NCBI RefSeq assembly: GCF_000935355.1
Contig: NZ_JXZC01000001.1
Coordinates: 682,001 to 746,000, forward strand
DNA: 64,000 bases
Direction of reading: 5' to 3'
Source of the DNA: Rossellomorea aquimaris
GTDB lineage: Bacteria; Bacillota; Bacilli; Bacillales; Bacillaceae_B
Shown one piece after another: positions 25,530 to 35,528 of this stretch (its first letter is position 1; each line of letters begins with the position of its first letter). The notes under the pieces are model-generated. The model was given only the letters and a program-made list of their open reading frames with translations. It did no database searches and was not told the origin of the DNA. The translations under genes and the position numbers were made by a program.

Positions 25530-26807
25530 TTATCCTTTCCCAACAGTGATTAAACCTTTTCCAATTAAATTATCTACCGCTGTGCATACGGCAATTTTTA
25601 CATGGGCGTAAGTTAACCCTCCCTGAACGTATGCCACATAAGGTGGTCTTATCGGTCCGTCTGCAGATAATTCAATGCTGGAACCTTGAATGAATGTTCC
25701 AGCAGCCATAATGACATCATCTTCATAGCCAGGCATATAGTTCGGATATGGAGTAAAATGAGAATTTATAGGTGATGCAAACTGGATTGCCTGACAAAAT
25801 GCAATCATTTTATCTTTGTCATTGAATTGTACAGACTGAATTAAATCTGTTCGTTTTGCATAAGGACTTGGGTTTGTATTCATGCTGAGCTCTGTTAAGA
25901 ACGCTGATGTGAAAACGGCACCCTTTAATGATTGTGCCACCACATGTGGCGCCAAAAAGAAGCCTTGATACATTTCCTGCAAACTGTAAAGAGATGCCCC
26001 GGCCTCTGAACCTATCCCAGGTGAGGTCATTCGATACGAACATGCATCTACGTATCCTTTTTTCCCAACAATATATCCTCCTGTTTTAGCAAGGCCACCA
26101 CCAGGATTTTTAATAAGGGAACCGGCCATTAGGTCTGCACCTACGTGACAAGGCTCTCTTTCTTCTACAAATTCTCCGTAGCAGTTATCTACAAAGACGA
26201 CAATTTCTGGGTTAATTTCTTTAACGAAGTCAATCATTTCTTTGATTTCTTCTATAGTAAAGGAAGGTCTATTGGCATACCCTTTAGAACGCTGAATCCC
26301 CACCATTTTTGTCTTGGAAGAAATCGTTTTGGCCACTTCTTCAAAATCGACCTTTCCTGACTCTAGTAAATCGACACTTTGATAGCCAATCTGGAAGTCT
26401 TTCAGAGAACCGGTGCCTTCTCCGCGAATACCAACAATTTCTTCTAACGTATCATAAGGTTTTCCTGTTATATATACCAGTTCGTCCCCAGGTCGGAGTA
26501 CACCAAATAAGGCGATTGAGATTGCATGGGTACCTGAAATGATCTGGGGTCGAACCAGTCCTGCTTCTCCTCCAAATACGTCTGCATAAATACTTTCCAA
26601 TGTGTCTCTCCCGGCATCATCATACCCGTACCCTGTGGAAGGAATAAAATGAGAATCACTTACACGATGCTTTTGAAAAGATCTGAGTACCTTAAATTGG
26701 TTGCTTTCCGCTCTTTCTTCTATATGTTTATGTATATCTTTAATGCTTGATTCAATCTTTGTAACGAGTGGTTTTAGTATGGTTCCGTGCGCTAATTGTT
26801 CAAACAT
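25530..26807 (-). CDS. ynbB: Methionine gamma-lyase/aluminium-resistance family PLP enzyme (YnbB)
   Basis: 425 residues, PLP-dependent C-S lyase-like fold of the YnbB family. Features: 'SGTHAISIALFGVLRPGDELVYI' (cofactor phosphate region), 'VFVDNCYGEFVEE' (Asp holding the pyridine nitrogen) and 'GSLIKNPGGGLAKTGGYI' with the probable Schiff-base Lys. Physiological substrate is not established. Lies 18 bases after hflX and upstream of glnR as in B. subtilis, so probably co-transcribed with hflX. The ribosome site before ATG 26807 is weak. Confidence 0.9.
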   Translation of the reverse strand: MFEQLAHGTILKPLVTKIESSIKDIHKHIEERAESNQFKVLRSFQKHRVSDSHFIPSTGYGYDDAGRDTLESIYADVFGGEAGLVRPQIISGTHAISIALFGVLRPGDELVYITGKPYDTLEEIVGIRGEGTGSLKDFQIGYQSVDLLESGKVDFEEVAKTISSKTKMVGIQRSKGYANRPSFTIEEIKEMIDFVKEINPEIVVFVDNCYGEFVEEREPCHVGADLMAGSLIKNPGGGLAKTGGYIVGKKGYVDACSYRMTSPGIGSEAGASLYSLQEMYQGFFLAPHVVAQSLKGAVFTSAFLTELSMNTNPSPYAKRTDLIQSVQFNDKDKMIAFCQAIQFASPINSHFTPYPNYMPGYEDDVIMAAGTFIQGSSIELSADGPIRPPYVAYVQGGLTYAHVKIAVCTAVDNLIGKGLITVGKG

Positions 26808-26825
26808 GAGGTCTTTGTTTCCCTT

Positions 26826-28079
26826 CTACCTTTGAAATTTCTTGATGTTTCCTGAGATTGGGTGATCTTCCAGGTGATAGCCTGTCAATTCATAAACCTG
26901 GCTTTCTTCTATAAATTCCAGTTTTCTTAAGATGGTTTCATTCTTTAATTGCGAAAGGACCTTCCCTTCACTCGCTGGAATGAACACATGATACGTTGTC
27001 ATATGTTTCTTCACGATCTCTTCTATTTTTAATAAAAGCTGCCCGCGATCGAGTTCGTTTAAGGCACTGATCATGATCCGATCCCCTTCACTGCCCGGCA
27101 CAAAGTCAGGGTGCATCACATCTTTCTTGTTGTATACCGTTAACTGAGGCAGTCCAGACATGTCCAGGTCTTGCAATAAAGATTGAACAGTCTTCTCATG
27201 CTGACTGTAATCCGGATTTGAACTATCCACTACATGGAGAAGAAGGTCCGCTTCCCTCACCTCTTCCAGCGTAGAGCGAAATGCCGCTACTAATGTAGTC
27301 GGAAGATCTTGGATAAATCCAACAGTATCCGTAAGTAAAGTCGAATATCCGCTTGGCAAGGGCATCTTTCTTGTCATCGGGTCCAGTGTAGCGAAGAGTT
27401 GATTCTCTGCATAAGAATCTGCTAATGAGATTCGATTAAACAAAGTCGATTTTCCTGCGTTTGTATAACCGACCAGTGCTATTTGAAAGGCTTTGTTTCG
27501 CTTTCTTCGTTCACGATACCTTTCTCTGTGTTCAACGATGATTTGTAGTTGTTTCTTAATATCATCAATTCTGCGATGAATATGACGACGGTCACTTTCG
27601 AGCTTTGTTTCACCCGGCCCTCTTGTCCCGATTCCTCCTCCCAACCTTGAGAGAGAGGCTCCCTGACCGATTAATCGAGGAAGCAAGTATTGAAGCTGAG
27701 CAAGCTCTACTTGTAACTTCCCTTCTCTTGAACGGGCACGCCCGGCAAAGATATCCAGGATCAGTTGAGTTCGGTCAATCACCCTTGCATTTAAATCTCT
27801 TGATAAATTCCTAATCTGACTCGGAGATAGCTCATCATTAAAAATGATAATATCCGGTTCAAGTTGTTCTTCCAAAAGGACAAGCTCTTCCACTTTTCCT
27901 TTTCCTATATATGTACCAGGATGAACGCTATCCCGTTTTTGAGTTAGTACAGCCATAACTTGACCTTGAGCCGTTTCCGTCAACTCTTCAAGCTCGTTTA
28001 AACTATACTGAAAGCGCAAGTCATCTTCTTCCAGTTGACATCCAACCAATATGACTTTTTCTTTTACTTCATGCTTCAA
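26826..28079 (-). CDS. hflX: Ribosome-associated GTPase HflX (YnbA)
   Basis: 417 residues. N-terminal glycine-rich HflX domain ('[23 protein letters not shown]'), coiled linker, then GTPase domain with G1 'GYTNAGKST', G3 'DTVGFI' and G4 'NKKD'. HflX splits stalled or hibernating 70S ribosomes. Translation apparently begins at TTG 28079 (AGGATG just upstream); the nearby ATG is out of frame. Confidence 0.95.
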   Translation of the reverse strand: MKHEVKEKVILVGCQLEEDDLRFQYSLNELEELTETAQGQVMAVLTQKRDSVHPGTYIGKGKVEELVLLEEQLEPDIIIFNDELSPSQIRNLSRDLNARVIDRTQLILDIFAGRARSREGKLQVELAQLQYLLPRLIGQGASLSRLGGGIGTRGPGETKLESDRRHIHRRIDDIKKQLQIIVEHRERYRERRKRNKAFQIALVGYTNAGKSTLFNRISLADSYAENQLFATLDPMTRKMPLPSGYSTLLTDTVGFIQDLPTTLVAAFRSTLEEVREADLLLHVVDSSNPDYSQHEKTVQSLLQDLDMSGLPQLTVYNKKDVMHPDFVPGSEGDRIMISALNELDRGQLLLKIEEIVKKHMTTYHVFIPASEGKVLSQLKNETILRKLEFIEESQVYELTGYHLEDHPISGNIKKFQR

Positions 28080-28279
28080 TAAACATCCTACTTTCTTTAC
28101 AATTCATTATTATTTTCATCATACCAAATTCCCCTCGTAAACTCTATGTAAAAAGGTATGAAAAATGGTTGCAATTAAGTGCATACGTGTTAAAATCAGT
28201 ATGTTTGAAGAAACATAACAACGATCACATTCTACATACTGGCATGTAGCATATTGTAATAGGGTTAGGAGGAATGTGT

Positions 28280-28888
28280 ATGACGTGGGAAGTATTAAGT
28301 ATTATAGGTACCATTGCTTTTGCCATTTCAGGAGCTATCATTGCCATGGAAGAGGAATACGATATTCTCGGTGTTTATATATTAGGGATTGTCACAGCAT
28401 TTGGTGGAGGTGCCATCCGGAATTTATTGATCGGCGTTCCGGTTTCCGCTCTTTGGGAGCAGGGCATGTTATTTCAGATAGCCCTTCTTTCTATAACAGC
28501 CGTCTTTCTTTTCCCGAATAATCTCCTTAAGCATTGGAGAAAATGGGGGAACTTTTTTGATGCAATTGGTCTATCAGCCTTCGCCATCCAAGGAGCACTG
28601 TATGCTTCTGAAATGAATCACCCGATAAGTGCTGTCATTGTGGCAGCCGTATTAACGGGAAGCGGCGGTGGAATCATTCGCGATCTTCTTGCCGGCCGTA
28701 AACCGTTAGTGCTTCGATCAGAGATTTATGCTGTGTGGGCGGTACTTTGTGGAGCGGCTATCGGACTCGGAATTGTCCAATCTGCCTTTGAATTGTACTC
28801 TTTATTCATCATTACCACCACACTGCGTGTACTTTCCTACTTATACAAATGGAGGTTGCCGAATAGGAGCTTAAGAGCACATGTTTAA
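28280..28888 (+). CDS. Trimeric intracellular cation channel (TRIC/UPF0126) family protein
   Basis: 202 residues from ATG 28280, which has AGGAGG with a 7-base gap (an ATG at 28274 is too close). Seven membrane segments built from two repeats, each with a glycine-rich kink: 'AFGGGAIRNLLIGVP' and 'GSGGGIIRDLLAGR'. This is the bacterial TRIC/UPF0126 fold, homologous to animal TRIC potassium channels. Physiological role in bacteria uncertain. Single gene, divergent from hflX, closed by a bidirectional terminator. Confidence 0.92.
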   Translation: MTWEVLSIIGTIAFAISGAIIAMEEEYDILGVYILGIVTAFGGGAIRNLLIGVPVSALWEQGMLFQIALLSITAVFLFPNNLLKHWRKWGNFFDAIGLSAFAIQGALYASEMNHPISAVIVAAVLTGSGGGIIRDLLAGRKPLVLRSEIYAVWAVLCGAAIGLGIVQSAFELYSLFIITTTLRVLSYLYKWRLPNRSLRAHV

Positions 28889-28889
28889 T

Positions 28890-28923
28890 AAAAAAATGCA
28901 TTCGTTTACGAATGCATTTTTTT
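28890..28923. terminator. Bidirectional terminator between TRIC gene and spoVK
   Basis: Perfect 15-bp stem (28890-28904 / 28909-28923) with A7/T7 flanks and a 4-base loop between convergent genes. Confidence 0.92.
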
Positions 28924-28960
28924 CATAGATTCTTATATTCCTATTGTTTACTAAGTATAG

Positions 28961-29923
28961 TCATTCAGAAGAACCCTTATTAAACACCAGATCATTGCTT
29001 CGAATGGTTAATAAATCGTGTCGATCATAGCAATTTTCCATTAAGAGGCGCATTGCCTGAGCACGTATGGACTTTTCTAATACATTTCGTACATATCTTC
29101 CATTTGAAAATGCCATTGGAGATAGGGTATTTTTAGCTGAGTGAAGATGCTCCTTTATCTTTCTTTCGGCATCGTGACTTAATAAGTATTGCTTTTCTTC
29201 TAGCATCCTTCTGCCAATTTCCATCAGCTGATCAACTGAATAATCAGGAAAATGAAATACGAGTGGAAATCGTGATTGCAGACCTGGATTCAATGTGAGA
29301 AAGTGATCCATTTCCCTTGAATATCCTGCCAGGATCAGGATAAATTCATGCTGCTTATCTTCCATATGTTTGACAAGTGTATCGATCGCTTCTTTCCCGA
29401 AATCCTTTTCGCCTCCTCTGCCGAGAGAATATGCTTCATCAATAAACAAAATGCCTCCTAAAGCTTTTTTGACAAGGTCTCTTGTTTTCTGAGCCGTGTG
29501 ACCTATATATTCTCCAACCAGATCAGCTCTCTCTGCTTCTATTAAATGTCCTTTAGAAAGTACATTCATTTTCAAGAACAGTTTTCCAATGATTCTTGCT
29601 ACGGTCGTCTTACCAGTGCCGGGATTTCCTTTGAACATCATATGAAGTGCTTGTTTTCCTGCTTTCAAACCCATAGCTTCACGTTTCTTATTGACATATA
29701 TCCATGCATAAATTTCTTTCACCATTTTTTTCATTTCTTCCATTCCCACAAGAGATCCGAGTTCTTCTTCTATTTCTTTTAATGCGACATGCTCTTGAGG
29801 GAGAGACTGAGGAAGGGATTCATGCCTCAAAGTATCTCGTACTGAACTCCGTTTCTGAGAATTCAATACAATGCTGATTTGACCATTATTTTTCATTCTC
29901 ATTGGTTGATCCAAAGGTTTCAC
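28961..29923 (-). CDS. spoVK: Stage V sporulation protein K, AAA+ ATPase
   Basis: 320 residues, CbxX/CfqX-type AAA+ protein. Walker A 'GNPGTGKTT', Walker B 'GGILFIDEAYSL', sensor and arginine regions ('FILILAGYSREMDHFL', 'NPGLQSRFP'). Strongly similar to B. subtilis SpoVK, including 'KNNGQISIVLN' near the N-terminus. Needed for spore maturation; mother-cell specific in B. subtilis. Start is uncertain: GTG 29923 (overlaps a GGTGAGGTG sequence) or ATG 29902/29896, which align better with the homologue but have weak ribosome sites. Confidence 0.94.
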   Translation of the reverse strand: MKPLDQPMRMKNNGQISIVLNSQKRSSVRDTLRHESLPQSLPQEHVALKEIEEELGSLVGMEEMKKMVKEIYAWIYVNKKREAMGLKAGKQALHMMFKGNPGTGKTTVARIIGKLFLKMNVLSKGHLIEAERADLVGEYIGHTAQKTRDLVKKALGGILFIDEAYSLGRGGEKDFGKEAIDTLVKHMEDKQHEFILILAGYSREMDHFLTLNPGLQSRFPLVFHFPDYSVDQLMEIGRRMLEEKQYLLSHDAERKIKEHLHSAKNTLSPMAFSNGRYVRNVLEKSIRAQAMRLLMENCYDRHDLLTIRSNDLVFNKGSSE

Positions 29924-30261
29924 CTCACCATTCTAAAGACAGTATACGCTCCTGAGGATTTTAGGGTGACAAACGCCTATATTTCACCTATTTTTTTCGA
30001 CAAATAAGAAGAATTCTGTCTATTCCTGCGCTTTCCCGAGAAATAAAAAGAAATACGGAGTGTTTTGCTTCGTTAATGTTCTATACAGGTCCAATCATTA
30101 TTCAACTGTTAAAAACCAGCCTGTAGCATTGTAAGTGAGGGACGTAAAATAGCCTCTCTTATCATCCTATTCAATTACTTTTCTTTTCATTAACCAATTC
30201 TGTTAATCCTTTTTCAGATTCATTATGGGCATGCAAGAACATCCTGCTCATGGCCACAAAA
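29924..30261. other. Intergenic stretch between spoVK and hfq, no gene seen
   Basis: About 340 bases with stops in all frames and no ribosome site before any open frame. A sporulation promoter for spoVK is expected near 29935-29975 (GTATACTGT resembles a SigE -10), but I cannot support it well. B. subtilis carries extra small genes after hfq; none are here. Confidence 0.5.
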
Positions 30262-30285
30262 AAAGCTGCCCTTAGAGGCAGCTTT
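30262..30285 (-). terminator. Terminator of miaA-hfq
   Basis: 9-bp stem (30262-30270 / 30277-30285) followed by seven T on the minus strand. Confidence 0.88.
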
Positions 30286-30303
30286 CGAAAACTTTTTTCA
30301 CAA

Positions 30304-30540
30304 TTAATTGGTTGTTTCATCAAAATTTATTTGGACATTACGCTGTGGAGCGAATGTTGAAATGGCATGTTTATATACAAGCTGCTGTTTTCCATCGCAT
30401 TCAAACAGCACTGTAAAGTTATCAAAACCTTTCACTTGGCCACGGATTTGGAAGCCATTCAATAAAAATACCGTACATAGTGAGCTCTCTTTTCTCAATT
30501 GATTAAGGAATTGATCTTGGATATTAATGGATTGTTTCAT
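30304..30540 (-). CDS. hfq: RNA chaperone Hfq
   Basis: 78 residues, standard for Bacillus. Sm1 motif '[23 protein letters not shown]' and Sm2 '[13 protein letters not shown]' with the YKHA residues of the uridine-binding pore. Forms hexameric rings on small RNAs and mRNAs. AGAGGAGGACTAACC precedes the ATG. Follows miaA by 27 bases, the near-universal miaA-hfq arrangement. Confidence 0.98.
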   Translation of the reverse strand: MKQSINIQDQFLNQLRKESSLCTVFLLNGFQIRGQVKGFDNFTVLFECDGKQQLVYKHAISTFAPQRNVQINFDETTN

Positions 30541-30567
30541 GGTTAGTCCTCCTCTTCTATCTCTACA

Positions 30568-31527
30568 TTACTTATTCGACTTTAATTGAAGCTTTCCTGC
30601 AATAAATTCTGAAATATCCTCAATAATTTTGGGGTGCTGACGCTCATCTGTCATATCGAACCAGGCCACATCCATTTTATTTCTGAACCATGTTAGCTGG
30701 CGCTTTGCATACCTTCTGGAATTTTGCTTTAGGTTTTCGATTGCCCGTTCCAAGCTGACTGTACCATCAAAATAATCGTAAAGCTCCTTGTAGCCAATGG
30801 CCTGAACAGACTGAACATTTCTGATACCTTCATCGTATAGTTCTTTTACTTCTTCTAATAGCCCTTCATTCAACATTAAGTCAACACGAAGATTGATTCT
30901 TTTATAAAGTTTTTCCCGTTCCATCGATAATCCAATTAAAGCTACATCGTACTGCAGCTCTTGGGATTGTGCTTCTTGATACTCAGACATTGTCTTTCCA
31001 GTGCAATGATAGATTTCCAATGCTCGAATAACACGGCGGGTATTGTTCCGGTGAATATTCCCTGCTGTAAATGGATCCACTGATAATAATTGTTCGTGAA
31101 GCCACTCGGAACCATTCTTCTCAAGCCTTGCTTCCAGTTCCTCACGATAGTGTTCATCACCTGGAGTTTCAGTGAATTGATAATCGTATAGGACCGACTG
31201 AATATAAAGTCCTGTCCCCCCTACTATGAGAGGAATTTTCCCACGAGAGTGGATTTCTGATATTTTCTTTCGAACCAGCTGCTGAAAGTCAGCTACAGAG
31301 AAGGATTCATCAGGATCTCTAATATCAAGCAAATGATGGGGGACGCCTTCCATTTCTTCAGGCGTGATTTTAGCGGTTCCAATATCCATTCTTTTATAGA
31401 TTTGCATGGAGTCACCACTAATGATTTCCCCTTTGAACCTCTTTGCAAGCTCTATACTTGTATTGGTTTTCCCTACAGCAGTCGGACCAATAAGAACAAT
31501 CACTTTCTCTTTCTCATATCTTGTCAT
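30568..31527 (-). CDS. miaA: tRNA dimethylallyltransferase MiaA
   Basis: 319 residues. P-loop 'GPTAVGKTNTSIELAKRF', 'ISGDSMQIYKRMDIGTAK' and 'VGGTGLYIQ' are the conserved DMAPP-tRNA transferase motifs. Adds a dimethylallyl group to A37 of UNN-decoding tRNAs, the substrate later methylthiolated by MiaB (3' part of its gene is at the right edge). The ribosome site before ATG 31527 is poor. Confidence 0.97.
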   Translation of the reverse strand: MTRYEKEKVIVLIGPTAVGKTNTSIELAKRFKGEIISGDSMQIYKRMDIGTAKITPEEMEGVPHHLLDIRDPDESFSVADFQQLVRKKISEIHSRGKIPLIVGGTGLYIQSVLYDYQFTETPGDEHYREELEARLEKNGSEWLHEQLLSVDPFTAGNIHRNNTRRVIRALEIYHCTGKTMSEYQEAQSQELQYDVALIGLSMEREKLYKRINLRVDLMLNEGLLEEVKELYDEGIRNVQSVQAIGYKELYDYFDGTVSLERAIENLKQNSRRYAKRQLTWFRNKMDVAWFDMTDERQHPKIIEDISEFIAGKLQLKSNK

Positions 31528-31701
31528 ACATTCACTGCTTTCTATGTAAATGATTCTTTACATATTATCGTACCATAATGATAGACGTTGTTAAATCACA
31601 TCTTGCTAGTGTGCCCATTTCTTTTATGATTATTCACAGAAATAAACCTTTTTTGTCTCCCCTCTTCAATGATGTTATGTACCCGTTTATAGAATGTATA
31701 A

Positions 31702-31730
31702 AACTGCTTGAAGGCATTCTTCAAGCAGTT
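31702..31730 (-). terminator. Terminator of the acylase gene
   Basis: 11-bp stem (31702-31712 / 31720-31730) followed by TTTTATA on the minus strand. Confidence 0.85.
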
Positions 31731-31739
31731 CCCAGTTAG

Positions 31740-34124
31740 TTATTCTGCTTTTAATTTTAACCTGTCTCCACTTGGGTTGGAGATTGTGGTTTCATGATAG
31801 TCTCCATTGATCCATGCATTAATCTGATTATGGTACCATTCACTCTTATAATGACCGGCTTGTCCAGGCCCTACAATATGATAGCCTTTGTTCATGTTAT
31901 TTGTGTCCATGACAAATCTCCATGAAGCACCATGATTGACGATTCCACTCTCATTATAGCTTGCAGCTCCCACCGTCACTCTACTTCCTCCCACTGGGAC
32001 AGGATCTCTGTCATTTAAGAACCATTCCAACACTGGTGATGCTCCAGATAGAGGATGTTCAAAGTATACTCTATGATACAGTCCCCACTCCCACTCGTTC
32101 ATTGAAGAACCATAAGCCTCTCCAAGCTCTTCTAAAGCCCGGGTAAGTGAAGCTTTTATGAAAGTCTTGTATCCTCCCCTGTCCACAAACCACTTAGACT
32201 CTTCTCCGTTATGAGCTTTTCGAATAAGTTCATCTACGACGCTTTGACGGCCTTCAAATAACTTCATCATATCCCCTGACACTTCCTTCTTAAAAAGCCC
32301 AGTGGAAATTTCGTTCATCCATTGGTGGAAAATAAGAGGTGCTGCCAGACGTTTATCATCTTTATAGTTCCATGACTTTAGCAACTCAATGGCTTCCTTT
32401 TCCTTATCAGTTAAAGAACCATTTTCCATATCATTAATAAGAATCGGGATGAATTCCCGAGCATGCAAATTCGAATGATCCATCTGCAGTTCTTTCATAT
32501 CGGAAATTGTCAGCTCATCGTTCCCCTCTAAATATTCCGAAATCCTCATATATCGGTAGGGCTGTGCCCAATGATGACTAATATGATATGGATAGTCATC
32601 TGATGTCACTTTATTATTCGCTGTTGCCACAAAGCCTGACTGAGGATTGATCACTGTTGGAAGGTCTTCGAATGGTATATAGCCCTGCCATTCATATTCA
32701 GGGTCCCACCCAGGTACAGGAAGTAGCCCATCTCCTTTTTTCCTGATGGGAATTTTACCATTTGCCTTGTAGGCAATCGTTCCATCAGCTGAGGCAAATA
32801 CGAAATTTTGCGTAGGAACATGGAAGTCCTTTAAGGCTTCTTCAAATTCATCCCAATCCTTCGCCTTATTGATATTAAGGATTGCAAGAAGTTCCAGACT
32901 TGGATCAAGTGCGGTCCATCTCATTGAAAGCACCTTTCCACTCTCATTATGATGAGAGAACTCTGAAATGACCGGTCCATGTCTTGTGATCGTGACTTCA
33001 TAAGGAATGGTGTCACCATCTTTTACTTTAATGGGCTCATCTATGATCGTTGCCTTTTCCCATTTTTCATCATATAAAAACAGCGATGGATCTTCTTCGT
33101 TTTGTTTTTCAACATATAAGTCCTGAACATCAGGTCCTGTATTTGTTACCCCCCAAGCAATTTGCTCATTATGACCAAGGATGATCCCTGGGATACCTGC
33201 AAAAATCACTCCACTCACATTGACCTGTGGTGATTCCAGGTGCATCTGATACCATATGGAAGGAGTCCCCAATGAGAGATGTGGGTCGTCTGCCAAAAGG
33301 GGTTTACCACTGGCTGTTTTCTCTCCGCTTACCACCCAGTTGTTGCTCCCATTGAACTCAGGTGGAATGACTGCACTGGCAAATGACTGCTCCATATCAA
33401 CCTGAACTTCTCCTATATCTGATAGTATTGCAGGAGCGTCTTCCGGGTATGACGGAAACAAATCATACGCTTTGTCCTTTGGCAGGTTTTTTAATGCCCA
33501 GTACCGGAAAGCCTGACCTTGCCAGTGACCCCCTAAATCAAATGCCATATACTTCCCGATGGTTAATGAATCGATGGGAGTCCATTTTTCAGGTTTGTAA
33601 CCAAGCAGGGTGAATTCTATTGGGAGCCTTCCTTCATCTTTGGCTTCTTGAATATAAGCGTTGACCCCATCTGCATACCATCCGAGAAGCTGCTTGGCTT
33701 CATCGGGATATGCAGTAAATGAAACCTCCGCTGCCCTCCTCAAACCAAATGTCCGGAAGAATTTGTCCCGTTCAATTGCTTTCTCACCGACCACTTCACT
33801 CAATCGACCTGAAGCCTGTCTTCTGCTTAGGTCCATTTGGAATAGACGATCCTGCGCCTGTACATATCCTTGCGCCATATATAAATCTTTTTCATTTTGA
33901 GCTAGAATATGAGGGACACCGTCCTTGTCCCTTGTTACTTCCACATCCTCAGATAGCCCCTCTAATGATATTGTACCTGATGTAATGGGTAAGGATCTGT
34001 CAATATAATAGTTTACAAATATTAATATTCCAAGCAGGATAAACATAAGTGACCCTGCCGTCCACAAAGTGATCCTTAATCGTTTATTCTTTTTCTCCCG
34101 TTGAAGCTCTATGCCCCCGTTCAT
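31740..34124 (-). CDS. Penicillin acylase family protein (Ntn hydrolase), membrane anchored
   Basis: 794 residues. A basic start followed by one membrane segment (~18-40) anchors the enzyme outside the cell. Then alpha part, and the self-cleavage site with nucleophile Ser260 in 'NGSNNWVVSG', preceded by a short spacer, and beta part with 'DDPHLSLGTPSIWYQ', 'GIPGIILGHNEQIAWGVTN', 'TRHGPV' and 'HGASWRFVMD'. All mark the penicillin G/aculeacin/AHL acylase family. Substrate not predictable: N-acyl-homoserine lactones, beta-lactams or N-acyl peptides are possible. GGGGAGG seven bases before the ATG. Monocistronic. It sits between miaA and the mutL region, where B. subtilis has no such gene. Confidence 0.93.
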   Translation of the reverse strand: MNGGIELQREKKNKRLRITLWTAGSLMFILLGILIFVNYYIDRSLPITSGTISLEGLSEDVEVTRDKDGVPHILAQNEKDLYMAQGYVQAQDRLFQMDLSRRQASGRLSEVVGEKAIERDKFFRTFGLRRAAEVSFTAYPDEAKQLLGWYADGVNAYIQEAKDEGRLPIEFTLLGYKPEKWTPIDSLTIGKYMAFDLGGHWQGQAFRYWALKNLPKDKAYDLFPSYPEDAPAILSDIGEVQVDMEQSFASAVIPPEFNGSNNWVVSGEKTASGKPLLADDPHLSLGTPSIWYQMHLESPQVNVSGVIFAGIPGIILGHNEQIAWGVTNTGPDVQDLYVEKQNEEDPSLFLYDEKWEKATIIDEPIKVKDGDTIPYEVTITRHGPVISEFSHHNESGKVLSMRWTALDPSLELLAILNINKAKDWDEFEEALKDFHVPTQNFVFASADGTIAYKANGKIPIRKKGDGLLPVPGWDPEYEWQGYIPFEDLPTVINPQSGFVATANNKVTSDDYPYHISHHWAQPYRYMRISEYLEGNDELTISDMKELQMDHSNLHAREFIPILINDMENGSLTDKEKEAIELLKSWNYKDDKRLAAPLIFHQWMNEISTGLFKKEVSGDMMKLFEGRQSVVDELIRKAHNGEESKWFVDRGGYKTFIKASLTRALEELGEAYGSSMNEWEWGLYHRVYFEHPLSGASPVLEWFLNDRDPVPVGGSRVTVGAASYNESGIVNHGASWRFVMDTNNMNKGYHIVGPGQAGHYKSEWYHNQINAWINGDYHETTISNPSGDRLKLKAE

Positions 34125-34258
34125 TCCTTTTCCTCCCCCTATTTATTTAAATTTTCTGAAATTATTTATTATATCTAGTTATTAGCTCTTTAAGTGAAGA
34201 ATTCCTTCTCCTAATTAGTGGTCTTAGATATTTTATAGAACAGTAGAGTCAATTATAA

Positions 34259-34296
34259 AAAGCTTTTGATTGATGATCATTTCAATCAAAAGCTTT
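34259..34296 (-). terminator. Terminator of the methyltransferase gene
   Basis: Perfect 15-bp stem (34259-34273 / 34282-34296) followed by TTTATAATT on the minus strand. Confidence 0.85.
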
Positions 34297-34302
34297 CTTT
34301 CC

Positions 34303-35340
34303 TTACCGGGCTTTTGCAATAATTCCATTATGAACCTTTATATAACCATGCTGCAAAATATCCACTCCATTTTCATATAAATAAAGACCCATTTGTTCAA
34401 CGGTCATGAGTTCCCTATATGTGTGGTTCATCACATCAGACATTACTTCATAATAAATTTTGGATTTGAGCTGAGCTCTGGGAGTAGTAAGGACCATGTA
34501 TCCATTTGGCTTCAAAAATTTACGATGCCACTCGACGACTTCTGATTTATATTCATCAGGGAAATGTTCAAGAAGCCCGACACTGAGTACAATATCAAAC
34601 TCCTTTCCAAAAGATAGGTTTCTTATATCATCTACAATATACGTTGTTGGAAAATCACCTTTATAGTAGATTTTATCAGCCCCCGTAGCTGGATTCGGTC
34701 CCAAGAAAGGATAGGTGTCCGGAAAATCCCTGTAACGGGTATCTCTACAGAATGGGTCATAATCGACAAGAACAATTTCACTTCCCGGATACATCGCCGC
34801 AAGCTGCATGGCTTCATAGCCTTCGGCAGCACCGAGGAATAAGATTCTAGGCTTTATAACCTCAAGACCCCCAAATAAAGCCCTCTTCCCTCTGGGATCC
34901 CACACCCCATCTTGTATCCGGTGAACATAATTCCATAAATGAAGACGAAGATGCTCACCTAATGCAGCAGTCGTTTCTTTCGCATTCAATTTTAACGCAT
35001 TGCTGATAAATCGTTTTCTACTATGGTTCAACTCAGTGGGAACATCCTTCACAAACCACTCATGAAAGGAGCGATTAAACATTTCCCATGAAGTATGAAC
35101 GGGAAGAGCTTTACCGTTCTCTGCTTCCCATTCGTTTTTTTCTTTAGCGAAAGTTGTTACTTCGTAAGGCTTTCCTACATCTTTCCATGATAGTGTCGAC
35201 CAATCCCTTACACCTTTTAACCTTACAAATTTATTATATTCCTTTTCTGTGAACTGTCTCTTATCTACTCGATAAGATGGCTGGAGGTATGTCTCTGCAC
35301 TGACTACTTCGTTATTAATAGATTTTTCCAGTTCTATCAT
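34303..35340 (-). CDS. Class I SAM-dependent methyltransferase, substrate unknown
   Basis: 345 residues. An N-terminal helical region (~1-150, 'FNRSFHEWFVKDVPTELNHSRKRF') of unknown role precedes a Rossmann methyltransferase core: motif I 'RILFLGAAEGYEAMQLA' (Gly-rich SAM loop), acidic 'IVLVDYDPF', 'FDIVLSVGLLEHFPDEY' (post-I/IV) and 'FLKPNGYMVLTTPR'. Resembles Methyltransf_11-type enzymes acting on small molecules or lipids. TTAGGAGGAG precedes the ATG. Alone on its transcript; the divergent DUF4385 gene shares the upstream region. Confidence 0.85.
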   Translation of the reverse strand: MIELEKSINNEVVSAETYLQPSYRVDKRQFTEKEYNKFVRLKGVRDWSTLSWKDVGKPYEVTTFAKEKNEWEAENGKALPVHTSWEMFNRSFHEWFVKDVPTELNHSRKRFISNALKLNAKETTAALGEHLRLHLWNYVHRIQDGVWDPRGKRALFGGLEVIKPRILFLGAAEGYEAMQLAAMYPGSEIVLVDYDPFCRDTRYRDFPDTYPFLGPNPATGADKIYYKGDFPTTYIVDDIRNLSFGKEFDIVLSVGLLEHFPDEYKSEVVEWHRKFLKPNGYMVLTTPRAQLKSKIYYEVMSDVMNHTYRELMTVEQMGLYLYENGVDILQHGYIKVHNGIIAKAR

Positions 35341-35528
35341 TTTCTTTTTCTCCTCCTAATTAAAACGCTCACAATTCAATACTATATAAATTAACGATAA
35401 AAATAAAAATACCTCTAATTAAATAAAAATATTAGTCAACATAATATTATTATCGACAATTAATTGACAATACATTCCGTTTGAGGATTTGCTCATATTG
35501 GGTACAGTACAGGAAGGAGGTTTAGAAC

